Positions 1-9,573 of a stretch of DNA of 64,000 nucleotides are shown here, piece after piece (position 1 is the first letter of the stretch; the number at the start of each line of letters is the position of its first letter). Made by a program: the position numbers and the translations under genes. A model generated the notes under the pieces. That model worked only from the letters and a program-made list of their open reading frames with translations. It did not search any database and was not told where the DNA came from. The stretch spans positions 124,001 through 188,000 of the forward strand of contig JADIZZ010000012.1 of assembly GCA_016704535.1 (NCBI GenBank), in the 5' to 3' direction. The stretch is from Betaproteobacteria bacterium. Its GTDB lineage: Bacteria > Pseudomonadota > Gammaproteobacteria > Burkholderiales > Burkholderiaceae_C.

Positions 1-91
1 CAAGGCCAGCATGGTGAGCAATCTGCTCGTGGTGCTGTGCAGCGACCGCGAGACGCAACCGGTGGTCAACACCGGCACGCTCTACACCTGA
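1..91 (+). CDS. C-terminal fragment of an unidentified protein
   Basis: Codons starting at base 2 run in frame to TGA at 89-91 and encode about 29 residues ending in VVNTGTLYT. The gene begins before the window. The tail is too short to assign a family. It ends 20 bases before the next gene on the same strand, so the two could be co-transcribed. Confidence 0.5.
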   Translation, partial: KASMVSNLLVVLCSDRETQPVVNTGTLYT

Positions 92-111
92 CCGCCTGAG
101 AGGCAGCGACG

Positions 112-591
112 ATGCGGCATGCCGTCTACTCCCACACGCAGGCCGTCAAGCTGCTGTGGGCCATCCTGCTGCCGGTGACGGTGGGCGTGGGTGTCTCGCT
201 GCTGGCGCAGAAGGGGATCGCAGCGTGGCCGGGGGTGGCCTTGCTGCTGGTGGTCAACGTCGGCCTGCTGCTGGTGCTGGGGCACTTCACGATCGAAGTG
301 GGCGAAGGCCGCGTCGAGTGGCGCTACGGCGTGCTGGGCAGGCCACGCTGGGACGCCAAGCTGGACGAGATCACCGGCGTGGAGGTTACGACCAGCACCG
401 CGCTCGAAGGCTGGGGCATACGGCGCACCAAGACCGGCATGCTCTACAACGCGCATGGCCAGCAGGCCGTCCGCCTGCGGTTGCGCGAGGGCCGCACGCT
501 GCGGCTGGGCAGCGACGAACCCGAGCGGCTGGCAGGCTTCATCGCGACTCGGCTGACCTTGCTGCCACAGGACCGAAGCCTGCTGCGCTGA
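112..591 (+). CDS. Small membrane protein with PH-like cytoplasmic domain
   Basis: Encodes 159 residues. Two hydrophobic segments at about 14-32 and 38-57 form a hairpin. A soluble part of about 100 residues follows, rich in short beta-strand patterns (IEVGEGRVEWRYGVLG, VRLRLREGRTLRLGS), which resembles bacterial PH-domain membrane proteins. No catalytic motif is visible. The start is preceded by a purine-rich GAGAGG. It sits between a partial gene and a ribbon-helix-helix gene on the same strand. The fold is inferred from pattern only and no function is claimed. Confidence 0.7.
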   Translation: MRHAVYSHTQAVKLLWAILLPVTVGVGVSLLAQKGIAAWPGVALLLVVNVGLLLVLGHFTIEVGEGRVEWRYGVLGRPRWDAKLDEITGVEVTTSTALEGWGIRRTKTGMLYNAHGQQAVRLRLREGRTLRLGSDEPERLAGFIATRLTLLPQDRSLLR

Positions 592-609
592 ACGCGGCCG
601 ATACGCCCC

Positions 610-798
610 ATGGCCAGCCCCGGCAAGAAGCACTTCCCGCTGCGCATCGACCCGGTCGTCTGGGCCGAGATCGAGCGGCTCGCTGCGCAGGACCTGCGCA
701 GCGTCAACGCGCAGGTCGAGTTCCTGCTGCGCGAGGCGCTGGCCAGGCGCGGGCGGAAGATCCCGCCACCGGCACCTGCACCCAATGAGGCCGACTGA
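610..798 (+). CDS. Arc-type ribbon-helix-helix protein
   Basis: Encodes 62 residues. The pattern KKHFPLRIDPVVWAEIERLA followed by SVNAQVEFLLREALARRG is a beta-strand plus two helices typical of Arc/MetJ-like ribbon-helix-helix DNA-binding proteins. Such proteins are often antitoxins or local repressors, but no toxin-like partner lies next to it: the upstream gene is a membrane protein and the downstream gene is convergent. The tail is short and proline-rich. It lies 18 bases after the preceding gene, so co-transcription is likely. Confidence 0.75.
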   Translation: MASPGKKHFPLRIDPVVWAEIERLAAQDLRSVNAQVEFLLREALARRGRKIPPPAPAPNEAD

Positions 799-815
799 GG
801 CGCGCGCGCCGGTCC

Positions 816-1598
816 TCAGGTCTTCCAGTCCGGCGGCCGCTTCTCGATGAAGGCCTGCACGCCCTCCAGCGCCGCACCGTCCATCATGTTGCAGGCCATG
901 GTGCGTGCGGCGTCGGCGTAGGCGGCCTCGATGCCGCCTTCGAGTTGGCGGTAGAACAGCGCCTTGCCCAACGCCAGCGCCACGTGCGGCTTGGCGGCTA
1001 TGACGGCCACGAGCTTCTCGACCTCGGCGTCGAGTTCGGTGGCATCGACCACGCGGTTGACCAGCCCCTTCTCGCACGCCTCCTCGGCACTGATGAAGCC
1101 ACCTGTCACCAGCATCTCGAAGGCCGCCTTGCGGTGCAGGTTGCGGCTGAGCGCCACGCCCGGCGTACTGCAGAACAGGCCCAGGTTAACGCCGCTGACG
1201 GCGAACTTCGCTTCGCGCGCAGCCACCGCCAGGTCGCACATCGCCACCAGCTGACAGCCCGCCGCGGTGGCGATGCCGTGCACCCGTGCGATCACCGGCA
1301 CCGGCAACTTCTGAATGCTCATCATCATGCGGCCGCACTGCGTGAACAGGCGCTCGTAGTAGCCCATCGAAGGCTCGGCGCGCATCTCCTTCAGGTCGTG
1401 GCCGGCGCAGAAGGCCTTGCCCGCGGCCGCGATGACCACCACGCGTGCGGCTGGATCGTCGGCCACGCGATGCAACGCGGTCTGCAGCGCCTCGATCATC
1501 GCTTCGCTCAGCGAGTTGAAGGCCTGCGGGCGGTTCAGCGTCAGCGTGATCACGCCGCGCGCGTCCTGGGTTTGCAGGACCAGGGGTTCGGTGGACAT
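816..1598 (-). CDS. Enoyl-CoA hydratase/isomerase-family protein (ECHDC3-like)
   Basis: Encodes 260 residues with the crotonase fold. The CoA and oxyanion-hole region is visible as AFCAGHDLKEM (about 63-72) and HGIATAAGCQLVAMCDLAVA (about 108-126). In classical hydratases two glutamates catalyse water addition. Here the equivalent positions read Q116 (GCQ instead of GCE) and G136 (SGVNLG instead of PEILLG), as in the ECHDC3-like branch, so classical hydration is doubtful. It follows an acyl-CoA ligase gene by 9 bases on the same strand, which suggests a two-gene operon acting on an acyl-CoA. The substrate is unknown. Confidence 0.88.
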   Translation of the reverse strand: MSTEPLVLQTQDARGVITLTLNRPQAFNSLSEAMIEALQTALHRVADDPAARVVVIAAAGKAFCAGHDLKEMRAEPSMGYYERLFTQCGRMMMSIQKLPVPVIARVHGIATAAGCQLVAMCDLAVAAREAKFAVSGVNLGLFCSTPGVALSRNLHRKAAFEMLVTGGFISAEEACEKGLVNRVVDATELDAEVEKLVAVIAAKPHVALALGKALFYRQLEGGIEAAYADAARTMACNMMDGAALEGVQAFIEKRPPDWKT

Positions 1599-1607
1599 GG
1601 TGGGCTC

Positions 1608-3263
1608 CTAGTCGATGGCGTCTTGGCTCTTTGCGCGTTCGCGCAGCTGGAACTTCTGGATCTTGCCGGTGCTGGTCTTGGGTATCGGCTCGAAGCGGAT
1701 CTCTCGCGGCACCTTGTAGCCGGCCAGCAGGCCCTTGCAGTGGGCCACCAGTTCGGCCGCCGTCACCGTGCTGCCTGCCTTCGTCTCGACATAGGCCACC
1801 GGCGTCTCGCCCCACTTCGCGTCGGGCCGCGCCACCACGGCGCAGGCCAGCACGGCGGGGTGGCGGTAGAGGGCATCTTCGACCTCCAGGCTGCTGATGT
1901 TCTCGCCGCCGCTGATGATGATGTCCTTGCTGCGGTCCTTGATCTTGACGTAGCGGTCGGGCTCCATCACTGCCAAGTCGCCGGTGTGGAACCAGCCGCC
2001 TTCGAAGGCCCTCTCGGTCGCCACCGGGTTCTTCAGATAGCCCTTCATCACGATATTGCCGCGGAACATGATCTCGCCCATCGTCTGGCCGTCGGCGGGC
2101 GTGTGGGCCATCGTCTCGGGGTCGAGTACCGTCATGCCTTCCTGCAGCATGTAGCGCACGCCTTGGCGGCCATTCAGACGGGTCTGTTCCGACAGGCTCT
2201 CGCCGGCCCAGGCGTCGCGCTTCACGGCCACGCTGGCCGGGCCGTAGACCTCGGTCAGCCCATAGACATGGGTGATGTCGAAGCCGATCTTCGCCATGCC
2301 CTCGATCATGGCCGCCGGCGGCGCCGCGCCAGCGACCATGCCGCGCACCTGCTGAGTGATGCCGGCGCGCCATTCGGCCGGCGCGTTGATGAGCAGGTTG
2401 TGCACGATGGGCGCGGCGCAGTAGTGGTCAACGCCGTGTTCGCGCATGGCCTGCAAGATGGCCTGGGCGTCCACCCTGCGCAGGCAGACGTGCGTGCCGC
2501 CGAGCATGGCCACCGTCCACGGGAAGCACCAGCCGTTGCAGTGGAACATCGGCAGCGTCCACAGGTACTTCGGGAAGTGCGGCATCGTCCAGGTGGTCGC
2601 GTTGCACACCGCGTTGAGGTAGGCGCCGCGGTGGTGGGTCACGACGCCCTTGGGGTCGCCGGTGGTGCCGCTGGTGTAGCTCACGGCGATCGCGTCCCAC
2701 TCGTCGGCCGGACCCTCCAGGCGCGGCAGCGGCGCGTGCGCGGCCAGCAACGCTTCGTACTCATGCGTGCCCAGCAGGTCGCCGGGGCCGACGTATACGC
2801 TGTCGGCCACGTCGATGACCACCGGCGTGCGGCCGAACTCGTCGCGCAGGATGCGGAGCGCCGGGCCTATCACCGGCGAAAACTCGCGGTCGGTGATGAC
2901 GACGACGGCCTCGCAGTGGTTCATCTGCCAAGCCAGCAGCGGGGCATCGAGCCGTGTGTTCAGCGTATTGAGCACGGCGTTCAGCGCCGGCACGGCGTAG
3001 TGCACCTCCACCATCTCGGGCGTGTTGGGCAGCATCACGCTCACCGTGCTGCCGCGCGCCACGCTCAGGGCCCCCAGCGCGGCGGCCAGGCGCGCCGAGC
3101 GATCGCGGGTCTGCGCCCAGGTATAGCGCCTTGTGCCGTGCACCACGGCCGGCAGGTCGGCGAAGACCTCCGCGCTGCGCTCGACGAAGCTCACAGGCGA
3201 CAACGCCGTGCAGTTGGCCGCGTTGCGGCCGAGGTGCTGGTCGTAGATGCTCATGGCGGGCAT
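1608..3263 (-). CDS. AMP-binding acyl-CoA synthetase
   Basis: Encodes 551 residues of the ANL (adenylate-forming) superfamily, which activates a carboxylic acid with ATP and joins it to CoA. The P-loop-like motif YTSGTTGDPKG lies at about 196-206, an acyl-adenylate motif (GWFHTGDLAVME) further on, and the C-terminal catalytic lysine region reads KTSTGKIQKF. The layout resembles medium-chain or methylmercaptopropionate-type ligases (DmdB/FadD-like), but the substrate cannot be read from sequence. A second ATG three codons in (3254) is an alternative start. It is transcribed just ahead of the crotonase-fold gene. Confidence 0.92.
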   Translation of the reverse strand: MPAMSIYDQHLGRNAANCTALSPVSFVERSAEVFADLPAVVHGTRRYTWAQTRDRSARLAAALGALSVARGSTVSVMLPNTPEMVEVHYAVPALNAVLNTLNTRLDAPLLAWQMNHCEAVVVITDREFSPVIGPALRILRDEFGRTPVVIDVADSVYVGPGDLLGTHEYEALLAAHAPLPRLEGPADEWDAIAVSYTSGTTGDPKGVVTHHRGAYLNAVCNATTWTMPHFPKYLWTLPMFHCNGWCFPWTVAMLGGTHVCLRRVDAQAILQAMREHGVDHYCAAPIVHNLLINAPAEWRAGITQQVRGMVAGAAPPAAMIEGMAKIGFDITHVYGLTEVYGPASVAVKRDAWAGESLSEQTRLNGRQGVRYMLQEGMTVLDPETMAHTPADGQTMGEIMFRGNIVMKGYLKNPVATERAFEGGWFHTGDLAVMEPDRYVKIKDRSKDIIISGGENISSLEVEDALYRHPAVLACAVVARPDAKWGETPVAYVETKAGSTVTAAELVAHCKGLLAGYKVPREIRFEPIPKTSTGKIQKFQLRERAKSQDAID

Positions 3264-3271
3264 CTTAGGCC

Positions 3272-3295
3272 GTGCGGGCGTGTGGGCGTGCGGGC
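3272..3295. repeat. Three-copy 8-bp tandem repeat
   Basis: GTGCGGGC, GTGTGGGC and GTGCGGGC follow head to tail in the 96-base gap between the acyl-CoA ligase start and the end of the upstream decarboxylase gene. They lie just upstream of the ligase start on the minus strand. They may be slippage-prone or regulatory; nothing more can be said. Confidence 0.6.
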
Positions 3296-3359
3296 CTCAG
3301 GTCGGCACCTGCAGTGGCGTTCGCTCGCGTCGCGTCTGCGCTGCCCCGGGCCCTGGCGG

Positions 3360-4832
3360 TCAGCGGCCCGGCGCGGCGTCCCGGGCCAGTTCGGCACCTA
3401 TGCGCAGCACGTCGGCCACCAGGGCCTGGGCCTGCGCCATCGTGCTGCGGGCCCCGACAAAGCAAGGCCGTAGCGCCAGCCGGCCGTTCACCTGCGTGGT
3501 GCTGGGCATGTTCTGGTTCTCGCGTGTCAGGCGCCGGTGCAGTCGCTGGTTGAGCACGTCAAGGTCGGCCACCGCCGGGCTGACATACCGAAAGCAGCAG
3601 ATCGATAGCGTGGGCTCCTGCAGCAGTTCCAGGTTCGGATGCTCGCGCGCCACCTGCGCGATGTAGGCGGCCATGTCGTTGTGCCGCCGCATGCGCTGCA
3701 CCATGCCCGCCCGGCCGATCTCGCGGATGAGAGCCCAGACCACCACGCCGCGGCTGGGCGCGCTGAGTTCGACGCCGTAGTCGTAGTAGGGCACGCCGAA
3801 GTCGTCCATCGAGTGTTCGACGCGGGGTGCAGCCTCGCCCGCCTGCGCCACGGCACCTTCGAGGTAGTGCGCTGGCTCCTGGGTGAAGGCCCGGCGCAGC
3901 AGTTCGCGGTCGCGCACGAAGGTAGCCGCCACGCCCACCGAAGCACCCAGCCACTTGTGCGGGTCTACGATGACGGAATCGGCCAGTTCCAGCCCCCGGT
4001 ACAGCGGGGCCACGCGCTCGTCCAGGATGCCCGGCAGCCCGTAGGCGCCGTCGACGTGGAACCAGATGCCGTGGTCGCGGGCGATCTCGCCGATGGCCAG
4101 CAGGAGGTCGATGGCGCCGGTGTTGGTGGTGCCGGCGTTGGCCACGATGGCCATGGGCAGAGTGCCAGCGCGCTGGTCATCGGCGATGGCCCGGCGCAGT
4201 TCGTCCACGCGCATGCGCCCGCGGTCGTCGCACGCGATCGGCCGCACGGCGTGGCGACCAATCCCCAGCACGCCCGCTGAGCGCTGGATGGTGTGATGGG
4301 TCTCGCTGCTGGCGTACACGGCGACACGCCGGTCCACGCCCGCGGCCGCCGGGTCGCGGCCGACATGCTCGAAGGCGTGCTGGCGCGCCGCCCCCAGCGC
4401 CAGCAGGTTGGCCACCGAGCCGCCGCTGCTGTAGACGCCTTGCATCGACTTCAGGCAAAAGAGGTCGGCCAGCCATTGCAGCGACAGCGCCTCAAGGAAA
4501 TTGAAGGCCATGAGGCCGTAACGCTGGGGCGCGGCGACGCCGGCCGCGGTGGCCGCCAGCGTGGCCGCGGTGGTGCCGCCGGTGGTGATGAAGGAGCTGA
4601 AACCCGGCCGCGGCACCGACGAGCCGTTGGGAATGACATGCCGCAGCAGTTCGTCGGCGACCCCGTCGATGCCGACGCCTTCGGCGGGCAAGGCGATGTC
4701 CAGGTGTTCGCGCCAGGACCTGCCCGGCTGCAGCGCATCGGGATGCTCGAACTTCAGGAACTCGTCCAGCCCGGCGCCGATCTGCGAGAGCAGCGCCTGC
4801 ATTCGGCCGGTTTCGGCAGCGTCGTTCAACAT
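3360..4832 (-). CDS. Group II pyridoxal-phosphate amino acid decarboxylase
   Basis: Encodes 490 residues of the aromatic-L-amino-acid/glutamate decarboxylase family. The PLP lysine is K293 in VDPHKWLGAS, preceded by the cofactor-stacking histidine in SSETHHTIQ (about 175-183) and the D261 region HVDGAYG. The open frame extends much further upstream, but the start at 4832 has a strong AGGAG five bases before it and the homology pattern begins there, so the longer N-terminus is rejected. The product would be an amine from an aromatic or related L-amino acid; specificity is unknown. It stands alone, with a divergent P-loop gene upstream. Confidence 0.9.
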   Translation of the reverse strand: MLNDAAETGRMQALLSQIGAGLDEFLKFEHPDALQPGRSWREHLDIALPAEGVGIDGVADELLRHVIPNGSSVPRPGFSSFITTGGTTAATLAATAAGVAAPQRYGLMAFNFLEALSLQWLADLFCLKSMQGVYSSGGSVANLLALGAARQHAFEHVGRDPAAAGVDRRVAVYASSETHHTIQRSAGVLGIGRHAVRPIACDDRGRMRVDELRRAIADDQRAGTLPMAIVANAGTTNTGAIDLLLAIGEIARDHGIWFHVDGAYGLPGILDERVAPLYRGLELADSVIVDPHKWLGASVGVAATFVRDRELLRRAFTQEPAHYLEGAVAQAGEAAPRVEHSMDDFGVPYYDYGVELSAPSRGVVVWALIREIGRAGMVQRMRRHNDMAAYIAQVAREHPNLELLQEPTLSICCFRYVSPAVADLDVLNQRLHRRLTRENQNMPSTTQVNGRLALRPCFVGARSTMAQAQALVADVLRIGAELARDAAPGR

Positions 4833-4937
4833 CGCATCTCCTGGGGCACGGGCCCACGGCCCGATGGTGGGCGTCGATTGCAGCACGTCAGGCCCGGCAG
4901 GGTTGCGGCCCGCCTGCGCCGTGGTATCACTGCGGCC

Positions 4938-5505
4938 ATGCATCGCGTTCACATCATTGGCGGCAGCGGTGCGGGCAAGTCGGTGCTCGGGGCTGCGCTG
5001 GCGGCGCGTCTGGGCGTGCCGCTGATCGAGCTTGACGACCTTTTCTGGGGACCCCGGCTGGCGCGAGGTGGGCCACGCCGAGTTGGCGCGCCGGCTGGCG
5101 CCGCAGCTGGACCCGCCCGGCTGGGTGGTCGCCGGCAACTACTTCGCCACCACCGAGCCCCGGGTCTGGCCGCGCGCCACCCATCTGGTGGTGCTGGACC
5201 TACCCTACCCACTGATGCTGTGGCGCACCCTGCGCCGCACGCTGCACCGCGGCTTGAGTGGTCAACCCTGCTGCAACGGCAACGTCGAATCGATCTGGCG
5301 CCTCTTTCACCGCGACGGCGTGCTGCGATACCTCACGCGCACCTGGCGCAAGCGGCACGCGCGCTATGCCACGCTGCCGTACGAGCCGGCGCTGGCCCAT
5401 ACCCGCGTGCTGCACCTGCGCAGCACGGCCGCCGTGCGCGCGCTGCTGGCCGACCCGGCCAACGCGCTCAAAGCCCGCGCAGAAAGCCCAGCAACAGCGC
5501 GTTGA
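4938..5505 (+). pseudogene. P-loop adenylate/shikimate-kinase-like protein, frame-broken
   Basis: The first frame from 4938 gives MHRVHIIGGSGAGKSVLGAA, a classic Walker A, and reaches LIELDDLFWGP. It then loses homology, while the frame opened at about 5050 continues with PGWREVGHAELARRLAPQL to the stop at 5505. Removing one G from the GGGG run at 5047-5050 restores a continuous protein of about 188 residues of the topology-modulation/FlaR-like P-loop kinase family. Its 3' end overlaps the convergent hydrolase gene by 38 bases. It may be a real one-base lesion or a homopolymer sequencing error. Confidence 0.75.
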
Positions 5506-6424
5506 CTTCGGCGGCGCGCTCCCGCTGCACCCAATGCCCCGCACCCGTCAGCAAGTGGCAGCCGCGCAAGCCGGGCAAGGTGCGGTCGAAGCGGGCGATG
5601 GCCGCGCGCGAGGCGGGGAACTTCAGCACGTCGTCGCGTTCTCCGCCGATGAACAACGACGGCTGGCGGATGGGCAGGCCGCGCCAGGGTGCCAGCAGTT
5701 CCCACGATGGCCGGATCGCGCGGTACCAGTTCAGGCCACCGCGGAAGCCCGTCCGCTGGAACTCGGCCGTGGCGTAGGCCAGGTCGGTGGCGTTCACCCA
5801 GGCCGGCATCGCCGCCGGGTCTTCGGTGTCGTGGAGGAAGCCCTTGCCGGGTTCGAGCATCCCCGCCACACCGCCGGCGCCGTCGCCCGACAGGCTGTAG
5901 GTGGTGCGGCGCAGCGTGGCCGCGACATCGGCTTCCAATTCGGCCTCGGCCACACCCGAGGCCTGGAAGTACTGCATGTAGAAGTGGCTGACGCCCTGCT
6001 GAGCCAGCGCGCTCAGCAGGTCCACCGGCGCGGGCGGTGAGTACGGCACGCTCAGGCCGGCCACGGCACGGAACAGGTCCGGCCGCAGCAGCGCCGCGTG
6101 CCAGGCCGCGGGTGCGCCCCAGTCATGACCCACCACGACGGCCTGCGTCTCGCCCAGGGCACTGACCAGACCCACCAGGTCGCCGACGTGGTGCAGCATC
6201 GTGTATTGCGCCGGGTCGGCAGGGGCGTCGGTGCCGCCGTAGCCGCGCATGTCGGGCGCGGCGGCGCGAAAGCCAGCCGCCGCCAGCGCAGCCATCTGCG
6301 CACGCCAGGAACACCAGAGCTCGGGGAAGCCGTGGCACAGCAGCACCAGCGGGCCGCGGCCCTGCGTGGCCACTTGCATGCGGATGCCATTGACCTGCAG
6401 GGTCTCGAGCTGGGGACTGTCCAT
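5468..6424 (-). CDS. Alpha/beta hydrolase, epoxide-hydrolase-like
   Basis: Encodes 318 residues. HGFPELWCSW (about 31-40) is the HGxP oxyanion motif of epoxide hydrolases. The nucleophile elbow reads VGHDWGAPAAW with aspartate as nucleophile, typical of epoxide hydrolases and haloalkane dehalogenases rather than serine esterases. A C-terminal GAGHWVQRE supplies the histidine. The start at 6424 fits the family length; the open frame extends upstream into the previous gene. It lies 13 bases after the disrupted flavoprotein gene. The natural substrate is unknown. Confidence 0.88.
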   Translation of the reverse strand: MDSPQLETLQVNGIRMQVATQGRGPLVLLCHGFPELWCSWRAQMAALAAAGFRAAAPDMRGYGGTDAPADPAQYTMLHHVGDLVGLVSALGETQAVVVGHDWGAPAAWHAALLRPDLFRAVAGLSVPYSPPAPVDLLSALAQQGVSHFYMQYFQASGVAEAELEADVAATLRRTTYSLSGDGAGGVAGMLEPGKGFLHDTEDPAAMPAWVNATDLAYATAEFQRTGFRGGLNWYRAIRPSWELLAPWRGLPIRQPSLFIGGERDDVLKFPASRAAIARFDRTLPGLRGCHLLTGAGHWVQRERAAEVNALLLGFLRGL

Positions 6425-6437
6425 CGCGTGCCTCGCT

Positions 6438-7561
6438 TCAGCCTGCTTCCGCCAACAAGGCCTGCAGTCGCGCCGCCGCGGCGCCCGACTTGGCGCCGCT
6501 GGCCTTGACCAGCGCCATCCGGGCTTCGTCGTCCGGTGCCACACCGCGCAACATCACCGCGGCACTGTTCAGTCGGCACTGCATGAGCCAGGCCTGCAGC
6601 GCCGGCTGCTGGCGCCAGCGCGCCATGTTGGTGAGCGTGGCCGACCACATGCGCAGCCAGTCCAGCGGCCGCTCGGGGCTGGGCACCACGGCGCACAGCG
6701 CGTTCATCTCGGTGGCGTCGGAGTAGTGGCATTCCACATAGGCGGTGAGCGCGGCGCTGAGGGTGGGCTGGCACCAGCGCACCATGAAGAGGTGGATGGT
6801 GTCGCCGTCGAACACCGGCAGCCCCGACAGTGGCTGGATGGCGCAGGCGCTGCAGTCGACATAGAGCGTGTCGGCATCGGCCGGCAGCGTGCCCTGGCCG
6901 AGCACCAGCTGCGTCGGCTCCACCGCACGCACATGGCCCAGACGCACGATGTCTTCGATGCGGCGCAGCTGCGCCAGCTCGCCCTGCGACACCACCGCGC
7001 AGCGGTAGGTGGTGGGCTCGACTTTCGGGTCGATGCGCATGAGCGCGCCGCGCGCTTCCAGCCGCGCGAAGAGATCGGGCACCGAGGTGGCCTCGGCCAT
7101 GGCCTCGAACTGGCCGATGGCGTAGGCCATGTTGTGCTCGAAATTCTCCAGCCCGGGCTGGAAGTTCGCGCGGTCCATCCACCAGGCGTCGCGCGGCATC
7201 ACCCAACGGATGCGTGCCGGCGGCACGCCGTGTTCCAGCAGCCACAGGCAGGCGTCGATGCCGGTCTTGCCCGAGCCCACCACGGTGTAGACGGCATGCG
7301 GGTGCGTCAGCGCTGGCAACTGGTTCAGCGGCACGCAGCGTACGCCCGGCGCCACCGTGTACTTCGGCGGGTGGGTAGAGGGGACCTCCGTGCGCGCCTG
7401 CGTCGCATCCACCACCTTGCGCCTTACGTCGACGGTCTGCAACTGGCCGCTGGTGAGCGAACGCACCTCGCCTGCTCGCTGAGCAGCGTGTCGACGAAGG
7501 CCATCGCAGTGGCGCCGGCGCCGACGACGAGGTAATCGGTCTCGAGGGCTTCGGTGGTCAT
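6438..7561 (-). pseudogene. FAD/NAD(P)-binding oxidoreductase, internally deleted and frame-shifted
   Basis: The start at 7561 gives MTTEALETDYLVVGAGATAM, a Rossmann FAD-binding N-terminus, and runs to FVDTLLSEQ. Around 7466-7482 the reading shifts frame and continues as EVRSLTSGQLQTVDVRRKVV and then VVGSGKTGIDACLWLLEHG to the stop at 6438. From my knowledge of this family (roughly 450-480 residues), some 85-100 codons between the FAD motif and the RVRSL region are missing. Both a deletion and a frame change are therefore implied, so the product is probably non-functional unless the assembly collapsed here. It belongs to the uncharacterised pyridine-nucleotide-disulfide-oxidoreductase-like flavoproteins. 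Confidence 0.8.
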
Positions 7562-7649
7562 GTCGCAAGATCCTTCGACGTCGACGGCATGCACGGAAAG
7601 TGCGCCACGGCGCGGACTGTGACCGAGCGCAGGCCGCCTGTCATCCACC

Positions 7650-7675
7650 TGACCCCGCGCCATCGCAGGGGGTCA
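7650..7675 (-). terminator. Hairpin downstream of metY
   Basis: TGACCCC (7650-7656) pairs with GGGGTCA (7669-7675) around a 12-base loop, 18 bases beyond the metY stop on the minus strand. There is no strong T-tract, so it is at best a weak or Rho-assisted terminator, or an RNA-stabilising hairpin. Confidence 0.35.
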
Positions 7676-7692
7676 CAGTGATGGACCGACCC

Positions 7693-8976
<1,284 letters not shown>

Positions 8977-8983
8977 CTCGTGC

Positions 8984-9445
8984 TCACACCGGTCGCCGCG
9001 CGCTGATGACGCGGGTGTCCACGCCTACCCAGTTGAGCCCGCCGAACAGCCGCGCGTATTCGATCTTCACACAGCGGTCCATCACGCTGTCCAGCCCTGC
9101 GGCACGCGCCAGCGCATCGGCCTCGAGATTCTGCACGCCCAGTTGCTGCCACAGGCACTTCGCGCCGATGGCCACGGCGCTGCGCGCGATGGGCAGCACG
9201 TCGGCAGGCTTGCGGAAGACGTCGACCATGTCGACGGCGAAGGGAATGTCTTCGAGCCTGGCGTAGCAGCGTTCACCCAGGATCTCGGCATACCGCGGGT
9301 TCACCGGCACGATACGGAAGCCGTGAGACTGCATGTACTTCGCCGCGAAGTAGCTGGGCCGGTGCCATTCGGCCGACAGTCCCACCACGGCGATGGTGCG
9401 GCAGGTCTTGAGGATGCGGCGCAGGGTCGCGATGTCGTCGGCCAT
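8984..9445 (-). CDS. CoA-binding domain protein (YccU-like)
   Basis: Encodes 153 residues forming one Rossmann-like CoA-binding domain. TIAVVGLSAEWHRPSYFAAK (about 17-36) matches the IAVVGLS...RPSY signature of the family, and VPVNPRY and VDVFRKPAD follow. These small proteins resemble the CoA-binding part of succinyl-CoA synthetase but lack the ligase half; their role is not established. The start at 9445 was chosen because the signature begins soon after. It immediately precedes metY, so the pair is likely co-transcribed. Confidence 0.88.
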   Translation of the reverse strand: MADDIATLRRILKTCRTIAVVGLSAEWHRPSYFAAKYMQSHGFRIVPVNPRYAEILGERCYARLEDIPFAVDMVDVFRKPADVLPIARSAVAIGAKCLWQQLGVQNLEADALARAAGLDSVMDRCVKIEYARLFGGLNWVGVDTRVISARRPV

Positions 9446-9573
9446 GCTGGCATCGTAGCCGCGGCGGGCCGCCCGCCCCAACCCATTTCGCCACCGCAGC
9501 TTCCCCGATTCCCCGAGCCCGCGCGCAGGGTTATCGTGCCAAGTGAACCTCACCAAGACCAGGAGATAGATAG

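Noticed and set aside
578..604. A second FliA-like promoter (GCCGATAC before the ribbon-helix-helix gene)
   Set aside because: The -10 is good, but the base pairs 11 positions upstream (GCCTGCTG) bear no resemblance to the -35.
945..3473. A very long plus-strand open frame (about 840 codons) opposite the crotonase and ligase genes
   Set aside because: It is antisense to two well-supported genes and its translation is histidine/arginine/glutamine-rich without family motifs, a GC-driven shadow.
5032..5505. A separate small gene starting MTTFSGDPGW
   Set aside because: It is the C-terminal part of the frame-broken P-loop kinase; the N-terminal Walker A half lies just upstream in another frame.
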